NCBI GenBank assembly: GCA_905216195.1
Contig: CAJMSX010000045.1
Coordinates: 1-31,517 of the forward strand
Source: an uncultured bacterium
Lineage (GTDB): Bacteria; Bacteroidota; Bacteroidia; Bacteroidales; Marinifilaceae
Reading direction: 5' to 3'
DNA length: 31,517 nucleotides
Below the pieces are notes generated by a model. That model did not search any database. It saw only the letters and a list, made by a program, of their open reading frames with translations, and had not been told where the DNA came from. Made by a program: the position numbers and the translations under genes. The first letter of the stretch is position 1. Each line of letters begins with the position of its first letter. Of the stretch, positions 15,501 to 22,151 are shown piece by piece.

Positions 15501-16002
15501 CAAGACCTTGGGACCGAAATACGGGAAATACATGAAACAAATTTCCGCTTCCGTAAGTGCTATGACCCAGTCGGATATATTCGAATTTGAGAAAAAAGGA
15601 GAATTTCAGTTGAAAATCGGAGATGAAACATTAACTTTGGGACTGGAGGATGTGGAAATTCTTTCCGAAGACATTCCGGGCTGGCTAGTGGCCAATGAAG
15701 GCAGGATCACCGTTGCACTGGACATCAATATTACCCGGTCTCTGAAGGAAGAAGGGATAGCGCGGGAATTTATCAACCGGATTCAGAATCTAAGAAAAGA
15801 AAGTGATTTCGATGTAACGGATAAAATCCGGTTATTCATCGGAAAACACCCGGCAACCGACGACGCTATCGAGCACTTTTCTGCCTACATCGCCGGACAG
15901 GTGCTGGCGGAAGGCATAGAATTGGTGGACAGTGTCGCCCAGGATGCAAAAGAAGTTGAAATCGATGATATTACGACTTTTATTAAAATCGAGAAAATGT
16001 AA
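12574..16002 (+). CDS. ileS: Isoleucyl-tRNA synthetase, IleRS2 type with GIHH in place of the HIGH motif
   Basis: 1142 residues, longer than the ~940 of IleRS1 enzymes and typical of the eukaryote-like IleRS2 form. It charges tRNA-Ile with isoleucine. The class I HIGH motif site, after G-P-P-S-A-N-G, reads G57-I-H-H60 instead of H-I-G-H. The second signature K-M-S-K-R is intact at 690-694. The CP1 editing domain contains T-T-T-P-W-T-L-P-S-N near residue 240 and 'EDGTGIVHIAP'. The C-terminal region lacks the zinc-finger cysteines of IleRS1. In IleRS2 enzymes the swapped GXHH motif has been linked to very high resistance to mupirocin, so this gene may confer natural resistance. The flanking genes are ordinary; it looks like the housekeeping copy, not a transferred one. 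Confidence 0.96.
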   Translation: MDKKFPEYKGLDLSQVNKDILKTWEANKTFEMSLETRKGHPSFVFYEGPPSANGMPGIHHVMARTIKDIICRYKTLQGYYVERKAGWDTHGLPVELGVEKKLGITKEAIGKTISVAEYNKECREDVMKYTREWEDLTQKMGYWVDMHNPYITYDNRYIETLWFLLKKLFDKGLLYKGYTIQPYSPAAGTGLSTHELNQPGCYRDVKDTTCVAQFKVVRDEKSEKLFTAGDTVYFTAWTTTPWTLPSNTALAVGPNITYQVVQTYNPYTYQPITVVLAQDRLTAYFNPKAASLALEDYTAGDKLIPYRIVGEFKGAELEGIRYEQLMPWMRPEGDAFRVIAGDYVSTEDGTGIVHIAPTFGADDDRVAKAAGIAPMLLTDKDGNKQPMVDKRGRLFLLEDLDPEFVRNNVNTELYGEFAGRFVKNAYDPALTEDDPTLDIDLSVMLKKENKAFKVEKHVHNYPHCWRTDKPILYYPLDSWFIRTTAVKERMLELNRTINWKPASTGEGRFGKWLENLVDWNLSRSRYWGTPLPIWISEDGSEQKCIGSVAELMEEIGKSIEAGFMKENRYKDFIPGDYTQDNYDNIDLHRPYVDDIILVSSRGEKMFREKDLIDVWFDSGAMPYAQLHYPFEHADDIDQRRRFPADFIAEGVDQTRGWFFTLHAIATMAFDSVAFKNIISNGLVLDAKGNKMSKRLGNAVDPFATLEEYGSDPLRWYMITNSQPWDNLKFDISGVDEVKRKFFGTLYNTYGFFALYANVDRFTYAEKEIPVQERPEIDRWILSLLNTLIQEVTEAYEKYEPTRAGRAIQDFVIENLSNWYVRLSRKRYWGGEYSADKVSAYQTLYTCLETVALLSSPIAPFYTDLLFTDLNKVTNRFAGSVHLAPFPKADETLIDKQLEERMQLAQQVSSMVLGLRRKVQIRVRQPLSKLMIPILNEGMQSQLEAVKNIILSEVNVKEIEYITDTTGVLIKKIKPNFKTLGPKYGKYMKQISASVSAMTQSDIFEFEKKGEFQLKIGDETLTLGLEDVEILSEDIPGWLVANEGRITVALDINITRSLKEEGIAREFINRIQNLRKESDFDVTDKIRLFIGKHPATDDAIEHFSAYIAGQVLAEGIELVDSVAQDAKEVEIDDITTFIKIEKM

Positions 16003-16075
16003 CCTCTAAGGGAATATAGAAGTATATACTCGGTATTTCCGACTTTTATACGAACTTAGACTAAAACTAAAAGCT

Positions 16076-16456
16076 ATGGCAGAGAAAACGAGATATTCCG
16101 ACGAGGAACTCCAGGAATTCAAGGAAATTATTCTGGAGAAATTAGCGAAAGCGAAGAAGGATTATGAAATATTGAAAGCTGTGATCTCCGGTAGTGACGG
16201 GAACGATATAGCCGATACTTCCCCTACGTTCAAAGTATTGGAAGAAGGAGCCTCCGTGCTTTCTAAGGAAGAAGCCGGGCGGTTGGCCCAGCGTCAGGCC
16301 AAATTTATTTCCCACCTGGAGGCGGCCCTGATCCGGATCGAAAATAAAACATACGGCATTTGCCGGGTCACGGGAAAACTGATCTCCAAAGAAAGATTAA
16401 GAGCCGTTCCCCACGCTACTTTAAGTATGGAAGCCAAAGAAGGACAAGAGTCCTGA
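16076..16456 (+). CDS. TraR/DksA family protein lacking the zinc-finger cysteines
   Basis: 126 residues. DksA proteins bind in the secondary channel of RNA polymerase and, with ppGpp, change promoter choice. The N-terminal half is a predicted coiled coil (about 10-90) with acidic residues. The C-terminal region keeps the family's shape, G-I-C-R-V-T-G-K-L-I followed by 'KERLRAVPHATL', but of the four zinc cysteines only C96 remains; the others are T99, S117 and A120. So it should fold without zinc, as described for non-canonical DksA homologues. It lies 73 nt downstream of ileS and is followed by a terminator before lspA. Confidence 0.88.
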   Translation: MAEKTRYSDEELQEFKEIILEKLAKAKKDYEILKAVISGSDGNDIADTSPTFKVLEEGASVLSKEEAGRLAQRQAKFISHLEAALIRIENKTYGICRVTGKLISKERLRAVPHATLSMEAKEGQES

Positions 16457-16485
16457 CCGCATACCTATCGGAACCGGAATTAAAG

Positions 16486-16510
16486 CCGGGAAATAACGAT
16501 TCCCGGTTTT
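16486..16510 (+). terminator. Rho-independent terminator after the DksA-like gene
   Basis: CCGGGAA (16486-16492) and TTCCCGG (16500-16506) pair perfectly around a 7-nt loop and are followed by four T residues. It sits 26 nt before the lspA start, so lspA must be expressed by read-through or from a promoter I could not identify. Confidence 0.72.
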
Positions 16511-16536
16511 AGTTCGGTACGTTTTAATTAAACGGC

Positions 16537-17178
16537 ATGAGTTTACGGAACAAACTTTTTATTTTTATTATTGTACTATTGGCCTTGGACCAGTTGGTTA
16601 AGATCTGGGTCAAGACCCATATGATGATCGGAGACGAATTCGATGTACTGGGCGATTGGTTCAAGATTCATTTCATTGAAAACAACGGCATGGCTTTCGG
16701 CATGGCATCCGAAAGCGGGAAAACCGGGAAAGCTTTGCTCAGTATATTTCGTCTGGTCGCCATTTTCGGTATCGGATGGTATCTCCTCCGCCTGTTAAAA
16801 GAAAAGGCCCCGACCGGAGTTCTCTTTTCCTTCGCCCTTATATTTTGCGGTGCGGCGGGTAATATCTTCGACAGTATGTTTTACGGCCTGGCCTTTAACG
16901 ACAGTCACAGTCAGATTGCTTCCTTTTTTCCTCCGGAAGGCGGATATGCTTCCTTTTTGCATGGAAAAGTAGTGGATATGCTGTTTTTCCCCCTTTACGA
17001 GGGTTATTTACCTTCCTGGATTCCTTTCTGGGGCGGGGATTATATCGTATTTTTCAGGCCGGTATTCAATCTGGCGGATTCTTACATCACCATCGGCGTC
17101 CTGATCCTCATCCTTTTTCACCGGAATTTTTTTTCCAATAAAAAAAAGGCCGAGCCTTCGGAAACCGCCCGGCCCTGA
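16537..17178 (+). CDS. lspA: Lipoprotein signal peptidase (signal peptidase II, LspA)
   Basis: 213 residues. This inner-membrane aspartyl protease cleaves the signal peptide of diacylglyceryl-modified prolipoproteins. The motif order is L-D-Q-L-V-K (17-22) in the first membrane helix, 'FIENNGMAFGM' (46-56) with the conserved Asn, G-A-A-G-N-I-F-D (105-112), and the catalytic aspartates D147 in 'KVVDMLFF' and D181 in 'FNLADS'. The usual Arg after GN..D is Ser here. The protein is about 50 residues longer than E. coli LspA because of an insertion at about 115-143 and a second at 152-170, a pattern I associate with Bacteroidetes LspA. It ends in a charged cytoplasmic tail. Four membrane helices are visible. 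Confidence 0.93.
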   Translation: MSLRNKLFIFIIVLLALDQLVKIWVKTHMMIGDEFDVLGDWFKIHFIENNGMAFGMASESGKTGKALLSIFRLVAIFGIGWYLLRLLKEKAPTGVLFSFALIFCGAAGNIFDSMFYGLAFNDSHSQIASFFPPEGGYASFLHGKVVDMLFFPLYEGYLPSWIPFWGGDYIVFFRPVFNLADSYITIGVLILILFHRNFFSNKKKAEPSETARP

Positions 17179-17192
17179 GCCGAAAAATCTAA

Positions 17193-17233
17193 AATCCTCC
17201 TGTTCTCTTTTTCCGGAAAGAAACAGCAGGATT
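17193..17233. repeat. Inverted repeat downstream of lspA
   Basis: Arms AATCCTCCTGTT (17193-17204) and 17222-17233 pair over 12 positions with one mismatch, and the loop has an internal TTTCCGGAAA dyad. No T-run follows on the plus strand. It may be an mRNA 3' end structure for lspA. Confidence 0.45.
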
Positions 17234-17354
17234 ATAGACAAAACAATAGTTTTCAGAATCTTCATCTCCACCCAAATTTTTGGAAATAAAGGATATACCT
17301 CATATCCCGGGATGAGTTTTCAATTTTTAGTTTTTTCTTTTTACTTTTTTTCCG

Positions 17355-17362
17355 TAGGTTTG
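17355..17362 (+). promoter_or_regulatory. Promoter -7 box for topA
   Basis: TAGGTTTG matches TAnnTTTG exactly, 61 nt before the topA start. The region upstream is a T-rich tract rather than a clear TTTG -33 box. Confidence 0.5.
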
Positions 17363-17423
17363 CACCCGAATTTTAAACCATTAATTTTCGGCAGTTTGTA
17401 TACCTGCCTTTTGAATAAGAGAT

Positions 17424-19802
17424 ATGATTGAGAACCTGGTTATAGTAGAGTCTCCGGCAAAAGCCAAAACCATAGAAAAATTTTTAGGAAACAATTACAC
17501 GGTAAAATCCAGCTTCGGACATATTCGGGATTTGGAAAAAAAAGATCTGGGAATAAATATCGAGAAAAATTTTCAACCGAAATATGAAATTTCCCCCGAT
17601 AAAAAAGCGGTAGTGAAAGAATTGAAAGCTTTAGCCAAAGAAGCGAAGACCGTTTGGCTGGCATCCGATGAAGACCGGGAGGGAGAAGCCATAGCCTGGC
17701 ACCTTTTCGAGGTGCTGAATTTAAAACCCGAAAATACCAAGCGGATCGTATTTCACGAAATCACCAAAGATGCCATTTTAAACGCCATACAAAATCCCCG
17801 GCAAATCGATCAGAATCTGGTCAATGCTCAACAAGCCCGACGGGTGCTCGACCGTTTGGTCGGCTTCGAAGTTTCCCCCGTACTCTGGAAAAAAGTGAAA
17901 CCCTCCCTTTCTGCAGGACGGGTACAATCGGTAGCGGTTAAACTTATTGTAGAAAGAGAAAGAGAAATCAACGCTTTCCGGGAACAACGGTATTATAAAA
18001 TTACCGGAAATTTTGAAACCGTAAAAGACGGGACGACCTTAAAAGCGGAGGCTGCCGAACGTTTCGAAACCCCCGAGGCCACCTTGAAATTTCTGGAGAA
18101 CTGCCAGGAAGCAGCCTTTACCGTCAGCGGTATCGAAACGAAACCGACTATCCGAAAACCGGCCCCTCCCTTTACGACCTCGACCCTTCAGCAAGAAGCC
18201 TCCCGAAAGCTGGGTTTCTCCGTCTCACAAACAATGGCCGTGGCACAGAAACTATATGAACACGGGCAAATCACCTATATGCGAACCGACTCTGTAAACT
18301 TGTCCGACTTGGCCATTCGGGCCGCCAAAGCCGTTATTTGTCAAACCTTAGGGGAGAAATATTCCCGCACCCGTCGTTTTACGACCCAGACGAAAGGGGC
18401 TCAGGAAGCCCACGAGGCTATCCGTCCCACCTATATGGATAAAGCGAGCATTGAAGGGGACCGGAATGAAAAACAATTGTACGAGCTTATCTACAAAAGA
18501 ACACTGGCATCGCAAATGGCAGAGGCCGAATTGGAAAAAACCAACATCACCATCGGGGTTTCAGGTGAAAAAATACCTTTTATCGCCAGCGGAGAAGTCG
18601 TCATTTTCGATGGATTCCTCAAAATGTACCGGGAATCGGTTGACGAGGAACACCCGGACGAAAAAACAGTGCTGCTGCCCCCTATTGAAGAAGGAGACGC
18701 TTTAAACCGGCAAAGTATCGTCGCCACCGAACAATACACCATCCATCCGCCCCGGTATACGGAAGCCAGCCTGGTAAAGAAAATGGAGGCACTCGGTATC
18801 GGGCGCCCCTCTACCTATGCTCCGACCATTACCACCATACAGAACCGGGGTTATATTATCAAAGAATCCCGCGAAGGCACGGAAAGAGCCATCGAGCAAT
18901 TCGAATTGAAAGGAAATGAGATCAAAAAACACCTTTCCCATAAAATTTTCGGCTCCGAAAAAAAGAAATTGTTTCCTTCGGACATGGGAATGGTTGTGAC
19001 GGACTTTTTATCCCTGCATTTCCCCAATATTATGAATTATAACTTTACCGCCCAGGCCGAAGAAGCGCTGGACGATATAGCAGAAGGAGATATCGAATGG
19101 CAAAAAATGATCGGACAATTTTACAGTCCTTTTCATGATAATGTAGAAAAGACACTGAAAAATTCCGAGCGCAATACCGGTTCGCGTACCGTGGGGACCG
19201 ATCCGCTAACCGGAGAAAATGTCATCGTACGCATAGGCCGCTTCGGGCCCATGGCACAAATCGGAGAAGGGGAAAACGTGCGATACGCCGGTTTACGCAA
19301 AGGCCAACTGATGGAAACCATTACCCTGGAGGAAACCCTGGAATTATTCAAATTTCCCCGCAAACTGGGAGAATATGAAGAAAAAGAGGTAAGTGTGGGA
19401 ATTGGCCGCTTCGGGCCTTACATCAAACACAACGGAACTTTTGTCTCGCTGAAAAAAGGAGAGGACGAACCCGGCACCATTACGTTGGAAACTGCTATTC
19501 AGCGCATTGAAGAAAAAAGAGAAAGCGACCGCAACAAAACCATAAAAACCTTCGACAACGGCATCCAAATTTTAAACGGCCGCTTCGGACCTTATATCAG
19601 TTTTAATAAGAAAAATTATAAAATCCCTAAAACGCAAAAAGCCGAAGAACTGTCTCTGGAAGCCTGTCAAACGATTATAGAAAAAGAAGGGACTAAAAAA
19701 ACGGCAGCCAAAACCGCCGGTAAAAAGAAGGCCGCAAGCAAACCGGCCGATAAAAAAACACCCGGAAAGACTCCGGCCAAAAAGAAAACGACAAAGGAAT
19801 AA
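17424..19802 (+). CDS. topA: DNA topoisomerase I (type IA)
   Basis: 792 residues. It relaxes negative supercoils through a transient tyrosine link to DNA. The N-terminal Toprim domain opens L-V-I-V-E-S-P-A-K-A-K (5-15) and holds the metal-binding A-S-D-E-D-R-E-G-E-A at 80-89. The active-site tyrosine is Y285 in G-Q-I-T-Y-M-R-T-D-S. In place of Cys4 zinc ribbons the C-terminus has three 'GRFGP' repeats (about 594-730), the C-terminal repeat known from zinc-free topoisomerase I. It ends in a Lys/Ala/Pro-rich tail of about 39 residues (754-792), resembling histone H1-like tails and likely to bind DNA non-specifically. Both catalytic motifs are intact. Confidence 0.97.
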   Translation: MIENLVIVESPAKAKTIEKFLGNNYTVKSSFGHIRDLEKKDLGINIEKNFQPKYEISPDKKAVVKELKALAKEAKTVWLASDEDREGEAIAWHLFEVLNLKPENTKRIVFHEITKDAILNAIQNPRQIDQNLVNAQQARRVLDRLVGFEVSPVLWKKVKPSLSAGRVQSVAVKLIVEREREINAFREQRYYKITGNFETVKDGTTLKAEAAERFETPEATLKFLENCQEAAFTVSGIETKPTIRKPAPPFTTSTLQQEASRKLGFSVSQTMAVAQKLYEHGQITYMRTDSVNLSDLAIRAAKAVICQTLGEKYSRTRRFTTQTKGAQEAHEAIRPTYMDKASIEGDRNEKQLYELIYKRTLASQMAEAELEKTNITIGVSGEKIPFIASGEVVIFDGFLKMYRESVDEEHPDEKTVLLPPIEEGDALNRQSIVATEQYTIHPPRYTEASLVKKMEALGIGRPSTYAPTITTIQNRGYIIKESREGTERAIEQFELKGNEIKKHLSHKIFGSEKKKLFPSDMGMVVTDFLSLHFPNIMNYNFTAQAEEALDDIAEGDIEWQKMIGQFYSPFHDNVEKTLKNSERNTGSRTVGTDPLTGENVIVRIGRFGPMAQIGEGENVRYAGLRKGQLMETITLEETLELFKFPRKLGEYEEKEVSVGIGRFGPYIKHNGTFVSLKKGEDEPGTITLETAIQRIEEKRESDRNKTIKTFDNGIQILNGRFGPYISFNKKNYKIPKTQKAEELSLEACQTIIEKEGTKKTAAKTAGKKKAASKPADKKTPGKTPAKKKTTKE

Positions 19803-19901
19803 ATTAAACATTTAAATATTTGCAAAACAGTATAGCAATGCCTATATTCGTACCCTCAAAATTCGAGGTAAACTATAAGGAAAATTAAAAATCTAAAATA
19901 A

Positions 19902-22028
19902 ATGGCAACTTTACAAAACATCAGAAATCGTGGTGGTATACTTGTAAGTATTATTATTGGTTTGGCGCTTGTTGCATTCATTGTAGGAGATGCTTTAAAC
20001 TCAGGAGCAAGTATCTTTAACCGTTCCCGAAACCAGGTAGGAGAAATAGCCGGCGAAGGCATATCTATTCAGGACTTCCAAAACAAGGTTGCGAAAAACG
20101 AGGATATGGTCAAAATGATGAACGGTATTTCTGCCTTGACGGACGAACAGCAAACCATGGTAAGGGAAAATACCTGGCAGCAATTGGTCATGGAAACGAT
20201 TCTGAACCGGGAATTTGAAGAATTGGGAATCGATGTCAGCGGAGACGAATTATACGATATGCTTTTGGGTGAAAATATGAATCCGGCCGTTCGCCAACTG
20301 TTTGCCGATCCGAATACCGGACAGGTGGATCTGAATCAGGCCAGAGCCGTCATCAAAAGTCTGATCGATGCACCGGCCAACAGTCCGCAGAAAGCTTACT
20401 GGCTGAATATGGAAGAACAGATCGCCTCTTCCCGTAAACAAGCCAAATTCAACGCCTTGTTGATGAAAGGACTGTATACCACGGACGCAGAAGCTCAGGA
20501 AGCTACCGAAAACAGCGTTGTAAAATCCGATATCAGCTATATCGTTAAGAATTATTCTTCCATCGAAGATTCGACTATACACGTGACACCCGACGAAATC
20601 AAAAACTATTACAATTCGAAACAAAAGCTCTTCGAACAACCGGAATCCCGACGGATCGTTTACGTGAACTTCGATATCGAATCTTCTCCCGAAGATTACA
20701 GTGAAACCCTGAAATGGGTAAAAGACATGACCGACGAATTCGCCCTCAGTGAAAATCCGGCGGAGTTCGTCGACCTTTCCTCGGACAAGAAATTCGATCC
20801 CTCCTATTACAGAAAAGACGAAATTGCCAACGATAGTCTGGCCGACTTTTTATTCACCAATAAAGGCGGTGTTTACGGTCCTTATCTGGAAAATAATTCC
20901 TACCGCATTTCCCGGGCAGCCGATATGAAAATGTTGCCGGATTCCGTCAGAGCCCGTCACATTCTGATTCCGGTAAGCAACAACAATTATGCCCAGGCAA
21001 AATCCGTAGCAGACAGCCTGGCCGGCGTATTGAAAAAAGGAGCCGACTTCGAAGCTTTGGCGAGAAAATATTCCGGCGATCAGAATTCCGCCATAAACGG
21101 GGGGGATCTCGGATGGTTCGGACCGAAAATGATGGTGCAACCCTTCAGCGACACCGTATTTTTTGCAAAACCTAAAGACATTAAAGTCGTATTGACCCAG
21201 TTCGGGGCACATGTCGTGCAGGTAACCGACAGGGCCAAACCCGTACAAAAAGTACAAATCGCCACCGTAGAGAAAGAAATCGTTCCCTCACAGAAAACGA
21301 CCAACCAAATCTATAACCAAGCCCGCACCTTTGCCGCGAAAATTGCCACGGCTGAAGATTTCGACAAGCAGGTCGATGAATCGGGCCTGACCAAACGGAT
21401 TGCCACGGTGAATAAAAACGACAAGACCATCGCCGGCATGGATAATGCCCGGGATTTGATCCGGCAAACTTATCTATCCGGAAAACCGGGAGAAGTGATC
21501 CTCAGCAACGAAGGTTCCAATATATTTGAAACCGGGAATAAATTCACCGTAGCTGTTCTGAGTGAAGTAAATGAAGAAGGCGTAGCTCCTTTGCAAAAGG
21601 TGACGTCCACCATACAAAGAGAACTGATCCGCAAAAAGAAAGCCGAACTGTTGAAAAAAGAACTCCAATCCAGTATGCAGGGTAGCGAAAGTCTTTTATC
21701 GGTAGCCCAGAAAGCCGGATTAGAGGTAAAAGAAGCTCCGGAAATTACGTTCAACTCTTTCCAGATTCCGGGAGCAGGCATAGAGCCGAATGTAATTGCC
21801 ACGGCTACTCTGATGGAACAAGGAAAGATTTCACAACCGATAGCCGGTAATCAGGGAGTTTATGTAATCCTGGTCAATAACAAAACGACCGAAGAGATTA
21901 CTCCCGAAATGACGGAACAGACGAAAATGGGTCTGGAACAAACCAATATGTACCGGGCCAGTTATCAGGCTTTACAGGTTTTACTGAAAAATGCTGAAAT
22001 CAAAGATACCAGGTACAAATTCTATTAA
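19902..22028 (+). CDS. Membrane-anchored peptidyl-prolyl isomerase, SurA/PpiD-like
   Basis: 708 residues. A short N-terminus is followed by one membrane helix (about 13-29, I-L-V-S-I-I-I-G-L-A-L-V-A-F-I-V), leaving the rest in the periplasm, as in PpiD. A SurA N-like chaperone region follows (about 45-190). The parvulin (PpiC) domain runs from about 350 to 450, with R-A-R-H-I-L-I-P, 'ALARKYSGDQNSAINGGDLG' and 'FGAHVVQV'. A C-terminal region of about 250 residues may be a second chaperone-like or degenerate rotamase segment. Its job is probably folding of outer-membrane or secreted proteins. It starts 99 nt after topA, with an imperfect -7-like AATATTTG between them, and is closed by a terminator. 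Confidence 0.88.
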   Translation: MATLQNIRNRGGILVSIIIGLALVAFIVGDALNSGASIFNRSRNQVGEIAGEGISIQDFQNKVAKNEDMVKMMNGISALTDEQQTMVRENTWQQLVMETILNREFEELGIDVSGDELYDMLLGENMNPAVRQLFADPNTGQVDLNQARAVIKSLIDAPANSPQKAYWLNMEEQIASSRKQAKFNALLMKGLYTTDAEAQEATENSVVKSDISYIVKNYSSIEDSTIHVTPDEIKNYYNSKQKLFEQPESRRIVYVNFDIESSPEDYSETLKWVKDMTDEFALSENPAEFVDLSSDKKFDPSYYRKDEIANDSLADFLFTNKGGVYGPYLENNSYRISRAADMKMLPDSVRARHILIPVSNNNYAQAKSVADSLAGVLKKGADFEALARKYSGDQNSAINGGDLGWFGPKMMVQPFSDTVFFAKPKDIKVVLTQFGAHVVQVTDRAKPVQKVQIATVEKEIVPSQKTTNQIYNQARTFAAKIATAEDFDKQVDESGLTKRIATVNKNDKTIAGMDNARDLIRQTYLSGKPGEVILSNEGSNIFETGNKFTVAVLSEVNEEGVAPLQKVTSTIQRELIRKKKAELLKKELQSSMQGSESLLSVAQKAGLEVKEAPEITFNSFQIPGAGIEPNVIATATLMEQGKISQPIAGNQGVYVILVNNKTTEEITPEMTEQTKMGLEQTNMYRASYQALQVLLKNAEIKDTRYKFY

Positions 22029-22051
22029 TTCTCAATAGTCTAATTAAACGG

Positions 22052-22090
22052 GAGGAGTCTGATCGAAAACAGTACTCCTCTCTGTTTTTT
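22052..22090 (+). terminator. Rho-independent terminator after the PpiD-like gene
   Basis: GAGGAGT (22052-22058) pairs with ACTCCTC (22074-22080) around a 15-nt loop, followed after TCTG by six T residues (22085-22090). Confidence 0.7.
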
Positions 22091-22104
22091 AACCGTTTAT
22101 TTTA

Positions 22105-22136
22105 TTTGCATATCCGCTAATTTTATTGTACGTTTG
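22105..22136 (+). promoter_or_regulatory. Full Bacteroidetes promoter for the YfhO-type gene
   Basis: TTTG (22105-22108) is followed after exactly 20 nt by TACGTTTG (22129-22136), both consensus. It predicts a transcription start near 22142, so the in-frame TTG at 22134 lies inside the promoter. The first usable start is the ATG at 22152, giving a very short leader of about 10 nt. Confidence 0.8.
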
Positions 22137-22151
22137 AAGAAAACAAGAAAT

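Noticed and set aside
17008..17271. Minus-strand frame starting MEMKILKTIVLSIILL, signal-peptide-like, overlapping the lspA end
   Set aside because: Although it has a GGTGGAG before its ATG, two thirds of it is antisense to lspA and reads as a charged, composition-driven sequence with no motif. No promoter was seen.
19838..19888. 16-residue upstream frame in the leader of the PpiD-like gene
   Set aside because: Too short to support, with no ribosome-binding site. An uninformative sequence between two real genes.
22134..22151. TTG start at 22134 for the YfhO-type gene
   Set aside because: The codon lies in the -7 element of a complete promoter, so it would not be in the transcript.
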